Part shown: one piece after another, positions 44,329 to 53,726 of the stretch | Numbering within the stretch: the first letter of the stretch is position 1 | Layout: the number at the start of each line of letters is the position of its first letter | Assembly: GCA_000985875.1 (NCBI GenBank) | Contig: CCRI01000009.1 | Location: 62,001-126,000 of the forward strand | Source of the DNA: Neorhizobium galegae bv. officinalis | Lineage (GTDB): Bacteria > Pseudomonadota > Alphaproteobacteria > Rhizobiales > Rhizobiaceae | Direction: 5' to 3' | Length of the DNA stretch: 64,000 bases | The notes under the pieces: generated by a model | The model's input: only the letters and a program-made list of their open reading frames with translations | Databases searched by the model: none | What the model was told of the DNA's origin: nothing | Program-made: the position numbers and the translations under genes

Positions 44329-44371
44329 CCGGTTCTGGATGCCAGCCAGTTTTGGATGCCAGTTTTCGATG
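44329..44371. repeat. Three imperfect 13-base tandem units upstream of moxR
   Basis: CCGGTTCTGGATG (44329-44341), CCAGTTTTGGATG (44346-44358) and CCAGTTTTCGATG (44359-44371) are three related units, the last two directly adjacent. They end 13 nt before the moxR start. They may be protein-binding sites or replication slippage. Confidence 0.5.
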
Positions 44372-44383
44372 ATGGAGAGCGAC

Positions 44384-45397
44384 ATGGGCCTGATGAATTC
44401 CACCGATACCGTCCTCGATGAAAAAGCCATCATCGCCGCCGCAGAAATGGCCCTTTCCGACATCGCCGCCATTCGCACCGAAGTCGCCAAGGTGATCTTC
44501 GGTCAGGAAAAGGTGGTCGAGAACACGCTGCTGGCGGTGCTGTCCGGTGGCCATGCGCTGCTCGTCGGCGTCCCCGGCCTTGCCAAGACCAAGCTCGTCA
44601 CCACGCTCGGCACCGTGCTCGGTCTCGGCGCAAACCGCATCCAGTTCACCCCCGACCTGATGCCGTCCGACATTCTCGGCTCGGAAGTCATGGATACGGA
44701 CGATGCCGGCCGCCGCTCCTTCCGCTTCATCAAGGGCCCGGTCTTCGCCCAGCTCCTGATGGCCGACGAAATCAACCGCGCCTCGCCGCGCACCCAGTCG
44801 GCACTGCTGCAGTCCATGCAGGAATACCATATCACGGTCGCCGGCCAGCGTTACGATCTGCCCGCCCCCTTCCACGTCCTCGCAACCCAGAACCCGCTGG
44901 AGCAGGAAGGCACCTACCCGCTGCCGGAAGCGCAGCTCGACCGCTTCCTGCTGCAGGTCGACGTGCTTTATCCGGAACTCGCCGCCGAGCGGCAGATCCT
45001 GCTCGAAACCACCGGCCTTTCGGAATCCAAGTCCCGCGGCGTCATCGATGCGGCCCGTCTCCAGGAAATCCAGATGCTGATCCGCCAGATGCCGGTCAGC
45101 GACAAGGTGGTCGATGCGATCCTGTCGCTGGTGCGCTCCGCCCGCCCCGGCCATGGCAATGCCCATACCGACAAGCATGTCGCCTGGGGTCCCGGTCCGC
45201 GCGCCGGCCAGTCGCTGATGCTGACCGCCCGTGCTCGCGCCCTCTACGAAGGCCGCCTGGCCCCATCGCTCGACGACGTCTATGCGCTTGCCGAGCCGGT
45301 GCTGGAACACCGCATGGCGCTGACGTTTGCGGCACGCGCCGAAGGCATGTCGGTCCGCGACGTCATCGCCGGTCTGGTGAAGCAGGCCCGCGGCTAA
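44384..45397 (+). CDS. MoxR-family AAA+ ATPase
   Basis: 337 aa; GGAGAGCGAC precedes ATG 44384. Walker A-like GVPGLAKTKL, Walker B LLMADEINRASPRTQSALLQ, sensor 1 ATQNPLEQEGTYPLPEAQ and the arginine finger in LDRFLLQVD are MoxR hallmarks. MoxR ATPases act as chaperones that assemble metal-containing or VWA-domain complexes. Three downstream genes (DUF58, DUF4159, VWA-like) complete the usual operon. Confidence 0.92.
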   Translation: MGLMNSTDTVLDEKAIIAAAEMALSDIAAIRTEVAKVIFGQEKVVENTLLAVLSGGHALLVGVPGLAKTKLVTTLGTVLGLGANRIQFTPDLMPSDILGSEVMDTDDAGRRSFRFIKGPVFAQLLMADEINRASPRTQSALLQSMQEYHITVAGQRYDLPAPFHVLATQNPLEQEGTYPLPEAQLDRFLLQVDVLYPELAAERQILLETTGLSESKSRGVIDAARLQEIQMLIRQMPVSDKVVDAILSLVRSARPGHGNAHTDKHVAWGPGPRAGQSLMLTARARALYEGRLAPSLDDVYALAEPVLEHRMALTFAARAEGMSVRDVIAGLVKQARG

Positions 45398-45422
45398 GTC
45401 CGCCGGCTAGAAAGGATAGTGC

Positions 45423-46346
45423 GTGGCATCCACCATTGGCCAGATCGTAGAGCAGACACCGAGTAGCGAACTCCTCTCCCGAGCCCAGGCCCGCGCGACG
45501 CTTGTGCCGGACTGCATGGTGGAAGCCAAGCGTATCGCCAACACGGTGATCGCCGGCTGGCACGGCCGCCGCAAGCGCGGCATCGGCGAAAACTTCTGGC
45601 AGTTCCGGCCTTATGCCGAGGGTGAAAGCCTGTCCCGCATCGACTGGCGCCGCTCCGCCCGCGACGACCATACCTATGTCCGCGAACGCGAATGGGAAGC
45701 CGCCCACACCGTCTGGCTCTGGGCCGACATGTCGCCGTCGATGATGTACAAGTCGACGCTCGCGATTGCCTCGAAGGAAAGCAGGGCTCTGGTGCTGATG
45801 CTGGCTTTGGCCGAAATCCTTGCCCGGTCCGGCGAGCGGATCGGCTGCCCCGGCATCATGGAGCCGGTATCGGCCCGCAACGCCGCCGAACGGCTCGCCG
45901 CCTCGATCATGCACGCGCCGCTGACGACCGGCCTGCCGGACACCGCGATGATCCGCGGTCACAGCGACATCGTGCTGATCGGCGATTTCCTCGATGACGC
46001 CGACCGGGTGATGGAGCGCATCTCGCCGCTCGGCCGCCGCGGCCTGCGCGGCCACGTGGTCGAGATCGCCGATCCGGCAGAGGAGACCTTCCCGTATAGC
46101 GGCCGCACCGAATTCACCGATCCCGAAACCGGCGAGAAGCTTGTCTCCGGCCGTGCCGAGATGATCCGCGAGGATTACCAGCGCGCCTATTTCGCCCGCC
46201 GCGATGCGCTGGGTGAAGCGCTGCGCCGCCTCGGCTGGAGTTTTGTCTTCCACCGCACCGACCATCTCGCCTCCGAGGCGCTGGTCGCCGTGCATGGTTA
46301 CCTGTCCGGCTTGCCGGCGCAAAAACCGGGCGGAGGCAGGTCATGA
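45423..46346 (+). CDS. DUF58 domain protein
   Basis: 307 aa from GTG 45423. The DUF58 pattern is KRGIGENFWQFRPYAEGESL, SRIDWRRSARDDHTYVRERE and TVWLWADMSPSMMYKSTLAI; the last has a DxSxS-like MIDAS. DUF58/VWA proteins are substrates or partners of MoxR. The start is 25 nt after moxR; the following gene overlaps by ATGA. Confidence 0.9.
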   Translation: MASTIGQIVEQTPSSELLSRAQARATLVPDCMVEAKRIANTVIAGWHGRRKRGIGENFWQFRPYAEGESLSRIDWRRSARDDHTYVREREWEAAHTVWLWADMSPSMMYKSTLAIASKESRALVLMLALAEILARSGERIGCPGIMEPVSARNAAERLAASIMHAPLTTGLPDTAMIRGHSDIVLIGDFLDDADRVMERISPLGRRGLRGHVVEIADPAEETFPYSGRTEFTDPETGEKLVSGRAEMIREDYQRAYFARRDALGEALRRLGWSFVFHRTDHLASEALVAVHGYLSGLPAQKPGGGRS

Positions 46347-49183
46347 GCGCGCTCATCTTTGCAAATCCCGCCATTCTTTTCGGCCTGATCGCGCTGCCGG
46401 TCATCTGGTGGCTGCTGCGCCTCACCCCGCCGCGCCCCAAGGCGGAAGTCTTCCCGCCGCTGAGAATTCTCGCAACCGTGCTGAAGCGTGAGGAAACGCC
46501 GTCGAAAAGCCCCTGGTGGCTGACGCTGCTGCGCATGGCTCTGGCCGCAGCCGTGATCCTGGCGATCGCCGATCCGGTGATGAATCCGCGTGCCAATTCC
46601 CTGAATGCCGGCGGTCCGCTAGTTGTCGTCATCGACAATGGCTGGGCAACCGCGGCCGATTGGGAGCGCCGCGTGCAGACCGCCAACCTGCTGATCGACG
46701 ACGCCGAAAGCGCCGACGTGCCGGTGTCGATCACCTTTACCGCCGATGCCAGCCATGAGGCCGTGCCCGGCACGGCAGCCGCTGCCCGCGACAAGCTGAC
46801 GGCCGCCAGCCCCAAGCCGCTGGTTCCGGATCGCGCCCGCGCCGCCCAGGCGGTAAGCGAAGCCATGAACGGCGCCCGGCCGGGCACGCTCGCCATCCTT
46901 TCGGACGGCATGGCGGCCGCCGGCGACAACCAAGCCATGTCGACGCTTGCAGCCCTCTCCCCCGCCGAAATGCGCCTGATCGAGGGCGATGGCCATAGCG
47001 CCGTGGCGCTGACCGACGCGGTCAACAATGCGGCCGCGATGTCGGTGACGGCGACCCGTCTTTCGACCGCATCGGCGCAGCAATTGAACGTCAACGCGCT
47101 CGATGCGCAGGGCCGTGCCCTCGCCTCCGGCACGCTGCAATTTGCCGCCGGCTCGGGAACCGCCACCGCCGAGATCGCCTCGCCGTTCGAACTGCGCAAC
47201 GATTTTGCGCGGCTGAGCATCGACGGCCTCGCGACTGCCGGCGCAGCACACCTCCTCGACGACGGCTTCAAGCGCCGCCGCGTCGCGCTTCTTGCCGGCG
47301 AAAGCAGCAGCGACTTCCAGCCGCTCCTGCAGCCCCTCTATTACATCAGCCGCGCGCTCCTGCCTTACGCGGACGTCATCCAGCCGAACACGGCCGATCT
47401 TTCGGTGGCCATCCCCCAGATCCTGCAGGGAAATCCGTCCGCCATCATCCTCGCCGATGTCGGCCGCCTGCCCTCCGAAGCCTATGCGCCGCTGCAACGA
47501 TGGATCGCTCAAGGGGGCACGCTGATCCGCTTTGCCGGCCCGCGCCTTGCCGCAGCCCCCGCCGACGATCCGCTGGTGCCGGTCATCCTGCGCCAGGGCG
47601 AACGCGCGCTCGGCGGTGCCATGTCCTGGTCCGAGCCGCAGTCGCTCGCCGATTTCCCGGGCTTCGGCCCCTTCGCCGGCTTGCCGCGCGCCACCGATAT
47701 CACCGTCACCCGCCAGGTCCTCGCCGAACCGACGCCCGACCTTGCCGAACGCACCTGGGCAAGCCTTGCCGACGGCACGCCGCTCGTCACCGAAAAGGAA
47801 GTCGAGGCCGGCCGTATCGTACTCTTCCACACAAGCGCCGAGGCGACCTGGTCCAACCTGCCGCTGTCGGGCAATTTCGTCGAAATGCTCCGCCGTCTCG
47901 TCCAGCTCGCCCGCGCCGGCGGTGCCGCTTCGTCCGGTTCCGTCGCCGAGGGAGCCGCCGCAACGCTTGCTCCCTACCGGCTGCTCACAGCAGACGGCAT
48001 CCTGACCACCGAAACCGGAACTGCCCGTCCGATCGCGATTGCAGCCAACCAGGTGCCGGTCGCAAGCTTCGACCACCCGCCTGGTCTTTACGGCACCGAG
48101 GACGGCTTCACGGCCGTCAACCTGCTGGCGCCGAAGACCGTCATTGCCCGCTTCGATCCGACGACAGCCGGTCGGCCGCTGGTGCGCGAAGGCCTTGCAG
48201 GCGGCGAAGCCGTCTCGCTCCGCCCGGCCCTTTTCGCAGCCGCCTTCGCCCTCCTGATCCTCGACAGCCTCGTGGTGCTCTTCATGAACGGCGCCTTCTC
48301 CCGCGTGCCGACCCGCAGCCGCACAGTCGGCAGTGCCGCGGCGATGATCGCCGCCCTCGCTTTCAGCCTCTTCGCCCTGATGCCCGGCCAGTCGCAAGCA
48401 CAGGAAATGGCGCCCGGCGCCGGCGCCAAGCCCGGCGACGAGCAGATCCTCGAACGCCTCGACACGACCCACCTCGCCTATGTCGTGACTGGAGAGCGCG
48501 ACGTAGACGGTATTTCCGAACAGGGTCTCGAGGGCTTGAGCCAATTCCTGACATACCGCACGACGCTGGAACCCGGCGCGCCGGTCGGCCTCGACATCAC
48601 CAAGGATGATCTCTCCTTCTACCCGATCATCTACTGGCCGATTTCCGCCACCGCGCCGATGCCGAGCCAAGCGGCGATCTCCCGCATCGACGCTTACATG
48701 CGCAATGGCGGCACGGTGCTCTTCGATACCCGTGACCAGTATTCGTCGCTCGACGGCGGCGGCACCACGCCGAACGGCGAACGCCTGCAGGCGATCCTCG
48801 CCAATATCGACATCCCGCCGCTGGAGCCGACGCCTGCCGACCACGTGCTGACCCGCTCCTTCTACCTGCTCACCAATTTCCCCGGCCGCTATACCGGCAG
48901 CCCTCTCTGGGTCGAGGCGCGGCAGGAAGCAAAGAACACCGGCGCCCAGCTCTCCTCCAGCGGCGACGGCGTCACCCCGCTCCTGATCACCGGCAACGAC
49001 TTTGCCGGCGCCTGGGCCGTGGACAGTCAGGGTGGACCCGTTCTGCCGACCGTCCCCCCGGACGAGATGCAGCGCGAATATGCCTATCGCTCCGGCGTCA
49101 ACATCATGATGTACATGCTGACCGGCAATTACAAAGCCGACCAGGTGCATGTCCCGGCGCTTCTCGAACGGCTTGGGCAGTGA
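46343..49183 (+). CDS. BatA-like/DUF4159 membrane protein, 946 aa
   Basis: An N-terminal pair of membrane helices in the BatA style (ANPAILFGLIALPVIWWLLR, then LLRMALAAAVILAIADPVMN) is followed by a VWA-like domain starting LVVVIDNGWATAADWERRVQ. A long middle part precedes two further helices (FAAAFALLILDSLVVLFMNG and MIAALAFSLFALMPGQ). The last 230 residues are a DUF4159 domain (THLAYVVTGERDVDGISEQG, FDTRDQYSSLDGGGTTPNGE). The likely role is a periplasmic complex assembled by MoxR. It shares an ATGA overlap with the DUF58 gene. Confidence 0.9.
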   Translation: MSALIFANPAILFGLIALPVIWWLLRLTPPRPKAEVFPPLRILATVLKREETPSKSPWWLTLLRMALAAAVILAIADPVMNPRANSLNAGGPLVVVIDNGWATAADWERRVQTANLLIDDAESADVPVSITFTADASHEAVPGTAAAARDKLTAASPKPLVPDRARAAQAVSEAMNGARPGTLAILSDGMAAAGDNQAMSTLAALSPAEMRLIEGDGHSAVALTDAVNNAAAMSVTATRLSTASAQQLNVNALDAQGRALASGTLQFAAGSGTATAEIASPFELRNDFARLSIDGLATAGAAHLLDDGFKRRRVALLAGESSSDFQPLLQPLYYISRALLPYADVIQPNTADLSVAIPQILQGNPSAIILADVGRLPSEAYAPLQRWIAQGGTLIRFAGPRLAAAPADDPLVPVILRQGERALGGAMSWSEPQSLADFPGFGPFAGLPRATDITVTRQVLAEPTPDLAERTWASLADGTPLVTEKEVEAGRIVLFHTSAEATWSNLPLSGNFVEMLRRLVQLARAGGAASSGSVAEGAAATLAPYRLLTADGILTTETGTARPIAIAANQVPVASFDHPPGLYGTEDGFTAVNLLAPKTVIARFDPTTAGRPLVREGLAGGEAVSLRPALFAAAFALLILDSLVVLFMNGAFSRVPTRSRTVGSAAAMIAALAFSLFALMPGQSQAQEMAPGAGAKPGDEQILERLDTTHLAYVVTGERDVDGISEQGLEGLSQFLTYRTTLEPGAPVGLDITKDDLSFYPIIYWPISATAPMPSQAAISRIDAYMRNGGTVLFDTRDQYSSLDGGGTTPNGERLQAILANIDIPPLEPTPADHVLTRSFYLLTNFPGRYTGSPLWVEARQEAKNTGAQLSSSGDGVTPLLITGNDFAGAWAVDSQGGPVLPTVPPDEMQREYAYRSGVNIMMYMLTGNYKADQVHVPALLERLGQ

Positions 49184-49385
49184 GGGAACCGACGCACATG
49201 GTCCATTGCCCCTCATCCGCCATCGTCCTTCGGTCGCTTCTATCGGCAAACTCCATTCCGATGGCGCTTGTGTGCGAAGACAGTGCCACACGCCGATCTC
49301 CCCCCTTGAGGGGGAGATCGTTGGGAGTTTGCCGCACCGTCACCTCACCATATGCGGCGTCCCTGGCCCATGAAGGGAAAACCTC
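49184..49385. repeat. Intergenic repeat element in the MoxR operon (perfect palindrome at 49295-49319)
   Basis: GATCTCCCCC (49295-49304) and GGGGGAGATC (49310-49319) form a 10-bp stem around CTTGA. This resembles the dispersed intergenic palindromes of rhizobial chromosomes. The CCCCTCATCCGCCATC near 49208 resembles the second unit seen in such mosaics. The element separates two genes of one functional cluster. It may act as an mRNA processing or attenuation site. No gene is present. Confidence 0.7.
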
Positions 49386-51452
49386 ATGACCATCGAATTC
49401 GCACCATTCCTCTCCTGGCCGATCCTGGCCGCCCTCGGCGTCTTCGCGCTGATCCTTGCGGGCCTTTCCTTCTGGCGCGGCATCCGCGGCGCGACCTTGC
49501 GCACGCTGGCGCTCGCCGCCCTGCTTCTGGCGCTCGCCAACCCGACGCTGTTGCAGGAGGATCGCGACCAGCTTTCGACCGTGGTGCCGATCATCGTCGA
49601 TCGGTCGCAGAGCCAGGATACCGCCCAGCGCAAGGAACAGACCGACGAGGCGCTCGCGGGCCTCCAGGACCGTTTCTCCCGCTACCCGCGCGTCGAGACC
49701 CGCGTTGTCGAGGTCGATGATGACGGCGATTCCGATACCCCGTCCACCAAGCTTTTCACCGCCCTGCGCTCGGCGATTTCCGATGTGCCGCCGGCCCGTA
49801 TCGGCGGTGCGGTCTTCCTCACCGACGGCCAGATCCACGACCTGCCCGGCATCAACCAGGATCTCGGCTTCAACGCCCCCGTCCACGGCCTGATCACCGG
49901 CAAGCCGGACGAATTCGACCGCCGTGTCGAGGTGGTCCGCGCGCCCCGCTTCGGCATCGTCGGCGAGGAACAGGAACTGACGCTGCGGGTCTTCGACGAC
50001 GGCCGCACCGGAGGCGGACCGGCGCAGGTCACCGTGCGCATGAATGGCCAGCAGACCGCGACGCTGCGCGCCACGCCGGGCCAGGAGACGCCCTTCTCCT
50101 TCACCGTTCCGCGCGGTGGCAACAACGTCATGGAGTTTTCGGTCGCCGAGCTTCCGGGTGAAGTGACCATCGCCAATAACCGCGCCGTGCATGTCATCGA
50201 CGGCATCCGCCAGAACCTGCGCGTGCTGCTCGTCTCCGGCGAACCGCATGCCGGCGAGCGCGCCTGGCGCAACCTCTTGAAGTCCGATGCCTCGGTCGAC
50301 CTCGTCCACTTCACCATCCTGCGTCCGCCGGAAAAACAGGACGGCACGCCGATCAACGAACTGTCGCTGATTGCCTTCCCGACCCGCGAACTGTTCGTCG
50401 AGAAGATCAAGGATTTCGACCTGATCATCTTCGACCGCTACAAACACCGCGGCGTGCTGCCCATCCTCTATTACGATTACATCGCCCAGTACGTGAACAA
50501 TGGCGGCGCGCTGCTTATCGCCGCCGGCCCCGAACATGCCGGCGAGGATTCGATCGCCTCGACCCCGCTCGAACAGGTCCTGCCGGCCGCCCCGACCGGC
50601 GAAGTGCACAGCGCCGCCTTCTATCCGCACCTGTCGCCGGAGGGCGAAAAGCACCCCGTGACCCGCGGGCTCGACGGCTCCAACGCCAATCCGCCCGCCT
50701 GGGGCCGCTGGTTCCGCACCATCGACGTCGACACGCCGCAAGGCCAAACCGTCATGGAAGGCGACGGCGACCGACCGCTCCTCGTCCTCAACCGCCAGGG
50801 CGAAGGCCGCGTCGCCATGCTGCTCTCCGACCAGGGCTGGCTCTGGGCCCGCGGTTTCGAAGGCGGCGGACCGCATGTGTCACTCTATCGCCGCATCGCC
50901 CACTGGCTGATGAAGGAACCGGAACTCGAGGAAGAGGCGCTGACCGCCCGCGCCGTCGGCCGCACGCTCGAAGCGACCCGCCAGACGATCGGCGACGATC
51001 CAGGCCCCGCGACGATCAAATACCCCTCGGGCCGCACCGAGACCGTGCCGATGACGGCGGCCGGCCCCGGCCAGTACCGGCTGGAACGCCGCATGGAAGA
51101 GACCGGCCTGTTCGAGGTCACCAACGGCCAGTTCTCGACGCTCGTGCATGTCGGCACCGTCGATGCACCGGAATTCAAGGCGATGATCTCCACCGAGGCG
51201 ACGCTGAAACCCTATGCCGACAAGACCCGCGGCCTCGTGACCCGCGTCGCGTCCGGAGACAGCATCTCGCTGCCAGACATCCTGCCGGTGCGCGGCGAAG
51301 TGCGCGTCAACGATCCCGACCGCATGGTCATCCGCCTGACCGACGAGACTGTGCTGCGCGGCATCAATACGCTGCCGCTGTTTGCCGGTTTCGCCGGCCT
51401 CTCCGCCCTGCTCTTCGCGGTCGCGGCCATGTGGTGGCGCGAGGGTCGCTAA
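49386..51452 (+). CDS. VWA-like membrane protein, partner of MoxR operon, 688 aa
   Basis: Two N-terminal membrane helices (ILAALGVFALILAGLSFW and LRTLALAALLLALANPTLLQ) and one at the C-terminus (FAGFAGLSALLFAVAAMWW). Between them a VWA-like domain begins VVPIIVDRSQSQDTAQRKEQ, with DRSQS matching a MIDAS DxSxS. The middle part contains a glutamine-amidotransferase-like fold (LLVSGEPHAGERAWRNLL, ILYYDYIAQYVNNGGALLIA). It is a typical fourth member of MoxR-DUF58-DUF4159 clusters. Start at 49386 has AAGGGAAAACCTC upstream. Confidence 0.85.
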   Translation: MTIEFAPFLSWPILAALGVFALILAGLSFWRGIRGATLRTLALAALLLALANPTLLQEDRDQLSTVVPIIVDRSQSQDTAQRKEQTDEALAGLQDRFSRYPRVETRVVEVDDDGDSDTPSTKLFTALRSAISDVPPARIGGAVFLTDGQIHDLPGINQDLGFNAPVHGLITGKPDEFDRRVEVVRAPRFGIVGEEQELTLRVFDDGRTGGGPAQVTVRMNGQQTATLRATPGQETPFSFTVPRGGNNVMEFSVAELPGEVTIANNRAVHVIDGIRQNLRVLLVSGEPHAGERAWRNLLKSDASVDLVHFTILRPPEKQDGTPINELSLIAFPTRELFVEKIKDFDLIIFDRYKHRGVLPILYYDYIAQYVNNGGALLIAAGPEHAGEDSIASTPLEQVLPAAPTGEVHSAAFYPHLSPEGEKHPVTRGLDGSNANPPAWGRWFRTIDVDTPQGQTVMEGDGDRPLLVLNRQGEGRVAMLLSDQGWLWARGFEGGGPHVSLYRRIAHWLMKEPELEEEALTARAVGRTLEATRQTIGDDPGPATIKYPSGRTETVPMTAAGPGQYRLERRMEETGLFEVTNGQFSTLVHVGTVDAPEFKAMISTEATLKPYADKTRGLVTRVASGDSISLPDILPVRGEVRVNDPDRMVIRLTDETVLRGINTLPLFAGFAGLSALLFAVAAMWWREGR

Positions 51453-51456
51453 AGGC

Positions 51457-51873
51457 ATGACGCAGCTTGACGTGACCGCCTCGCCCTCCCCCGAGGAACT
51501 GGCCGTGATCGGCGAAGGACTGACCGCCTTCAACGACACGGATGTCGGCCCGTCCGAGCGTAAAGCTCTGGCCGTCCTGATCCGCGATGTCGAGGACAAG
51601 GTGATCGGCGGGCTTTCCGGTTACACCGCCTGGGGATGGCTGTTCACCCAGTGGCTGTTCATTCCCGACGCGTTGCGGGGTGAAGGCATGGCCGGCAAAC
51701 TGCTCAGCCAAGCCGAGGAGGAAGCCCGCGCCCGCGGCTGCCACGGCGCCTGGATCGACACGTTCAGCCCGGTCGCCCGCAAGGCCTATATGCGCCAGGG
51801 CTACGAGATTTTCGGCGAGCTGCCGGAATTTCCGAAGGGCCGAACCCGCACATTCCTCAGGAAAGCTCTGTAG
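51457..51873 (+). CDS. GNAT-family N-acetyltransferase (tandem copy 1)
   Basis: 138 aa. The GNAT core is GGLSGYTAWGWLFTQWLFIP, DALRGEGMAGKLLSQAEEEA and GAWIDTFSPVARKAYMRQGY. It starts 4 nt after the VWA gene stop (AAGGC before ATG), so it is probably cotranscribed. The next gene is a close paralogue. Substrate unknown. Confidence 0.87.
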   Translation: MTQLDVTASPSPEELAVIGEGLTAFNDTDVGPSERKALAVLIRDVEDKVIGGLSGYTAWGWLFTQWLFIPDALRGEGMAGKLLSQAEEEARARGCHGAWIDTFSPVARKAYMRQGYEIFGELPEFPKGRTRTFLRKAL

Positions 51874-51913
51874 TCTATCCATTCGCTCCGAAAATGGGAC
51901 GAAGAAGCGCCGC

Positions 51914-52333
51914 ATGGATATCGACCTGAAACTCACCGAAGGCATGAACGCGGACGAGGAGGATTTCATCCTCGAACGGCTGATGACCCACAATGCTGTA
52001 ACGTTCGGCCCCAGCAACCGTCGGGAACTGGCGGTGCCGCTGCATGGCGAGGACGGCGACCTGATCGGCGGATTGACCGGCTATACCGGCCGCGGCTGGC
52101 TCTATATCTCGATGCTCTATGTGCCGGACGAGTTGCGCGGCCAGGGCCTCGCCGGCCGCATGCTCGACATGGCGGAGGCCGAGGCCCGCGCCCGGGGCGC
52201 AATCGGGGCCTATATCGACACCATGAACCCGGCAGCGCTCAAGCTCTATCTCAAGCAGGGTTACACCGAGATCGGCACGCTGAAGGGCCTCGAAGGAGGC
52301 CATTCGGTGACGTGGCTGGAAAAGCGCTTCTGA
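51914..52333 (+). CDS. GNAT-family N-acetyltransferase (tandem copy 2)
   Basis: 139 aa, similar to the preceding gene: GGLTGYTGRGWLYISMLYVP, DELRGQGLAGRMLDMAEAEA and GAYIDTMNPAALKLYLKQGY. The start at 51914 is 40 nt after copy 1 and lies after a weak site. A tandem duplication with diverged ends is the simplest explanation. Substrate unknown. Confidence 0.87.
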   Translation: MDIDLKLTEGMNADEEDFILERLMTHNAVTFGPSNRRELAVPLHGEDGDLIGGLTGYTGRGWLYISMLYVPDELRGQGLAGRMLDMAEAEARARGAIGAYIDTMNPAALKLYLKQGYTEIGTLKGLEGGHSVTWLEKRF

Positions 52334-52340
52334 CCGGCGC

Positions 52341-53654
52341 TTAGGCCAGGGAGACCTGGCGCGTTTCCGCGTTGATCATCGTGGCGGCAATCGCTGCGAT
52401 CACCAGCAGGCCGGCGAAAATGCCGATCGTCAGGCCGAGACCCTGGACCACGACATAACCGACCAGCGACGGCGCCAGCAGCCCGCCGAGACGTGCCATG
52501 GCGCCGGCCGCGCCCATGCCGGTCGCCCGCGACGCGGTCGGATAGAGTTCCGGCGTATAGGCGTAAAGCGCACCCCAGGTGCCGAGCAGCGCAAAGCTCA
52601 TGATCAGCAGCGCCGCCCCGATCAGGAGGGCGCTGGGGGCTAGGACGAACATCAGGCAGCCGAGCGCCGACAGCAGGCAGAAGCCGATCAGCGTCGGCTT
52701 GCGACCCCATTTTTCGACCCCGTAGGCCGCAAGCGCGTAACCCGGGATCTGGGCAAGCGCGACCAGAACCAGAAAACCGTAACCGCGCACGAAACCGAAA
52801 CCCTCGCCGGCGAGCCTGGCGGGCATCCAGGTGAAGACGCCGTAATAGGACACCGAAACCAGGAACCAGATCGCCAGGATCATGATGCTGCGCTGGCGCA
52901 GTTCGCCGGAAAAGATGCCGGTCCCCTTCACGGGCGGGGGCGAAATCAGGCTGGTTCCGGCACCGAGCGGCGGATGGCCGTTGACCACGAGCATCCGCTC
53001 GACGATCGCCTTGGCCTCCTCGTTGCGGCCGGAGCGCAGCAGGTAGAGCGGCGATTCCGGCACCAGGAAACGCAGGCCGATGCCGGCGATCGCCGGAATG
53101 GCGGTGACCGCGAAGATATAGCGCCAGGCATCCGCGACGCCGGCAAGGCTTGCGGCCCAGGCGGCGAGCGCGACGATCAGCGTTCCGATCGCCCAAAAAC
53201 CTTCCAGCAGGACCAGCCAGCGGCCGCGGTTCCTGGCGGGCAGGAATTCCGCCATCATCGCATAATCGACCGGCAGCGTGCCGCCGACGGCAGCCCCGGT
53301 CAGGAAGCGCAGGAAAAGCAGGATGGTGAAATCCGGCGCGAAGATGGAGAGCGTGCCGAAAACCGCGTCGCAGGCAACCGTGACGATCAGCACCCGGCGG
53401 CGGCCGATCCGGTCGGCGAGCCTGCCGAATCCAAGCGCACCCAGCAGCATGCCGAGGAAAAAGGCGGTGCCGGTCTGCAGCGCCTGCGGCACCGTCAACC
53501 CGAATGTTGCCGCGATCGAGGCGGCGGTAAAGCCGACCGCCAGCACCTGCATCGCATCCGCCGTCCAGACGAGACCGAAAACGCCCATCAGCCGCCGCTG
53601 GTAGGTCCCCGCCCCGGCGCGGTCGAGCGCCTCGTCCATGGTGATCGCAGCCAT
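52341..53654 (-). CDS. MFS transporter, NiaP/metabolite-H+ symporter type
   Basis: 437 aa, twelve membrane helices. GFGRLADRIGRRRVLIVTVA is the loop 2-3 motif; FLTGAAVGGTLPVDYAMMAE and ALYAYTPELYPTASRATGMG mark the family that includes niacin and aromatic acid carriers. I start at MAAITMDEAL (53654), with GAGGGACAG upstream, and not at the longer frame from 53690. Substrate not determined. Confidence 0.87.
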   Translation of the reverse strand: MAAITMDEALDRAGAGTYQRRLMGVFGLVWTADAMQVLAVGFTAASIAATFGLTVPQALQTGTAFFLGMLLGALGFGRLADRIGRRRVLIVTVACDAVFGTLSIFAPDFTILLFLRFLTGAAVGGTLPVDYAMMAEFLPARNRGRWLVLLEGFWAIGTLIVALAAWAASLAGVADAWRYIFAVTAIPAIAGIGLRFLVPESPLYLLRSGRNEEAKAIVERMLVVNGHPPLGAGTSLISPPPVKGTGIFSGELRQRSIMILAIWFLVSVSYYGVFTWMPARLAGEGFGFVRGYGFLVLVALAQIPGYALAAYGVEKWGRKPTLIGFCLLSALGCLMFVLAPSALLIGAALLIMSFALLGTWGALYAYTPELYPTASRATGMGAAGAMARLGGLLAPSLVGYVVVQGLGLTIGIFAGLLVIAAIAATMINAETRQVSLA

Positions 53655-53726
53655 CTGTCCCTCGCGCGTTTCGAATCGTGCCGCCGGCATGGCCGACCGA
53701 TCCCCGAAAGGCTTAAAGGAATTGGC

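Noticed and set aside
46619-49291. Very long open frame on the minus strand opposite the DUF4159 gene
   Set aside because: It is the mirror of strong third-position GC bias in the real gene; it has a low-complexity Arg/Gly/His-rich product and no ribosome site. The same applies to long antisense frames opposite lgt/midA, petBC, exporter B, cca and leuA.
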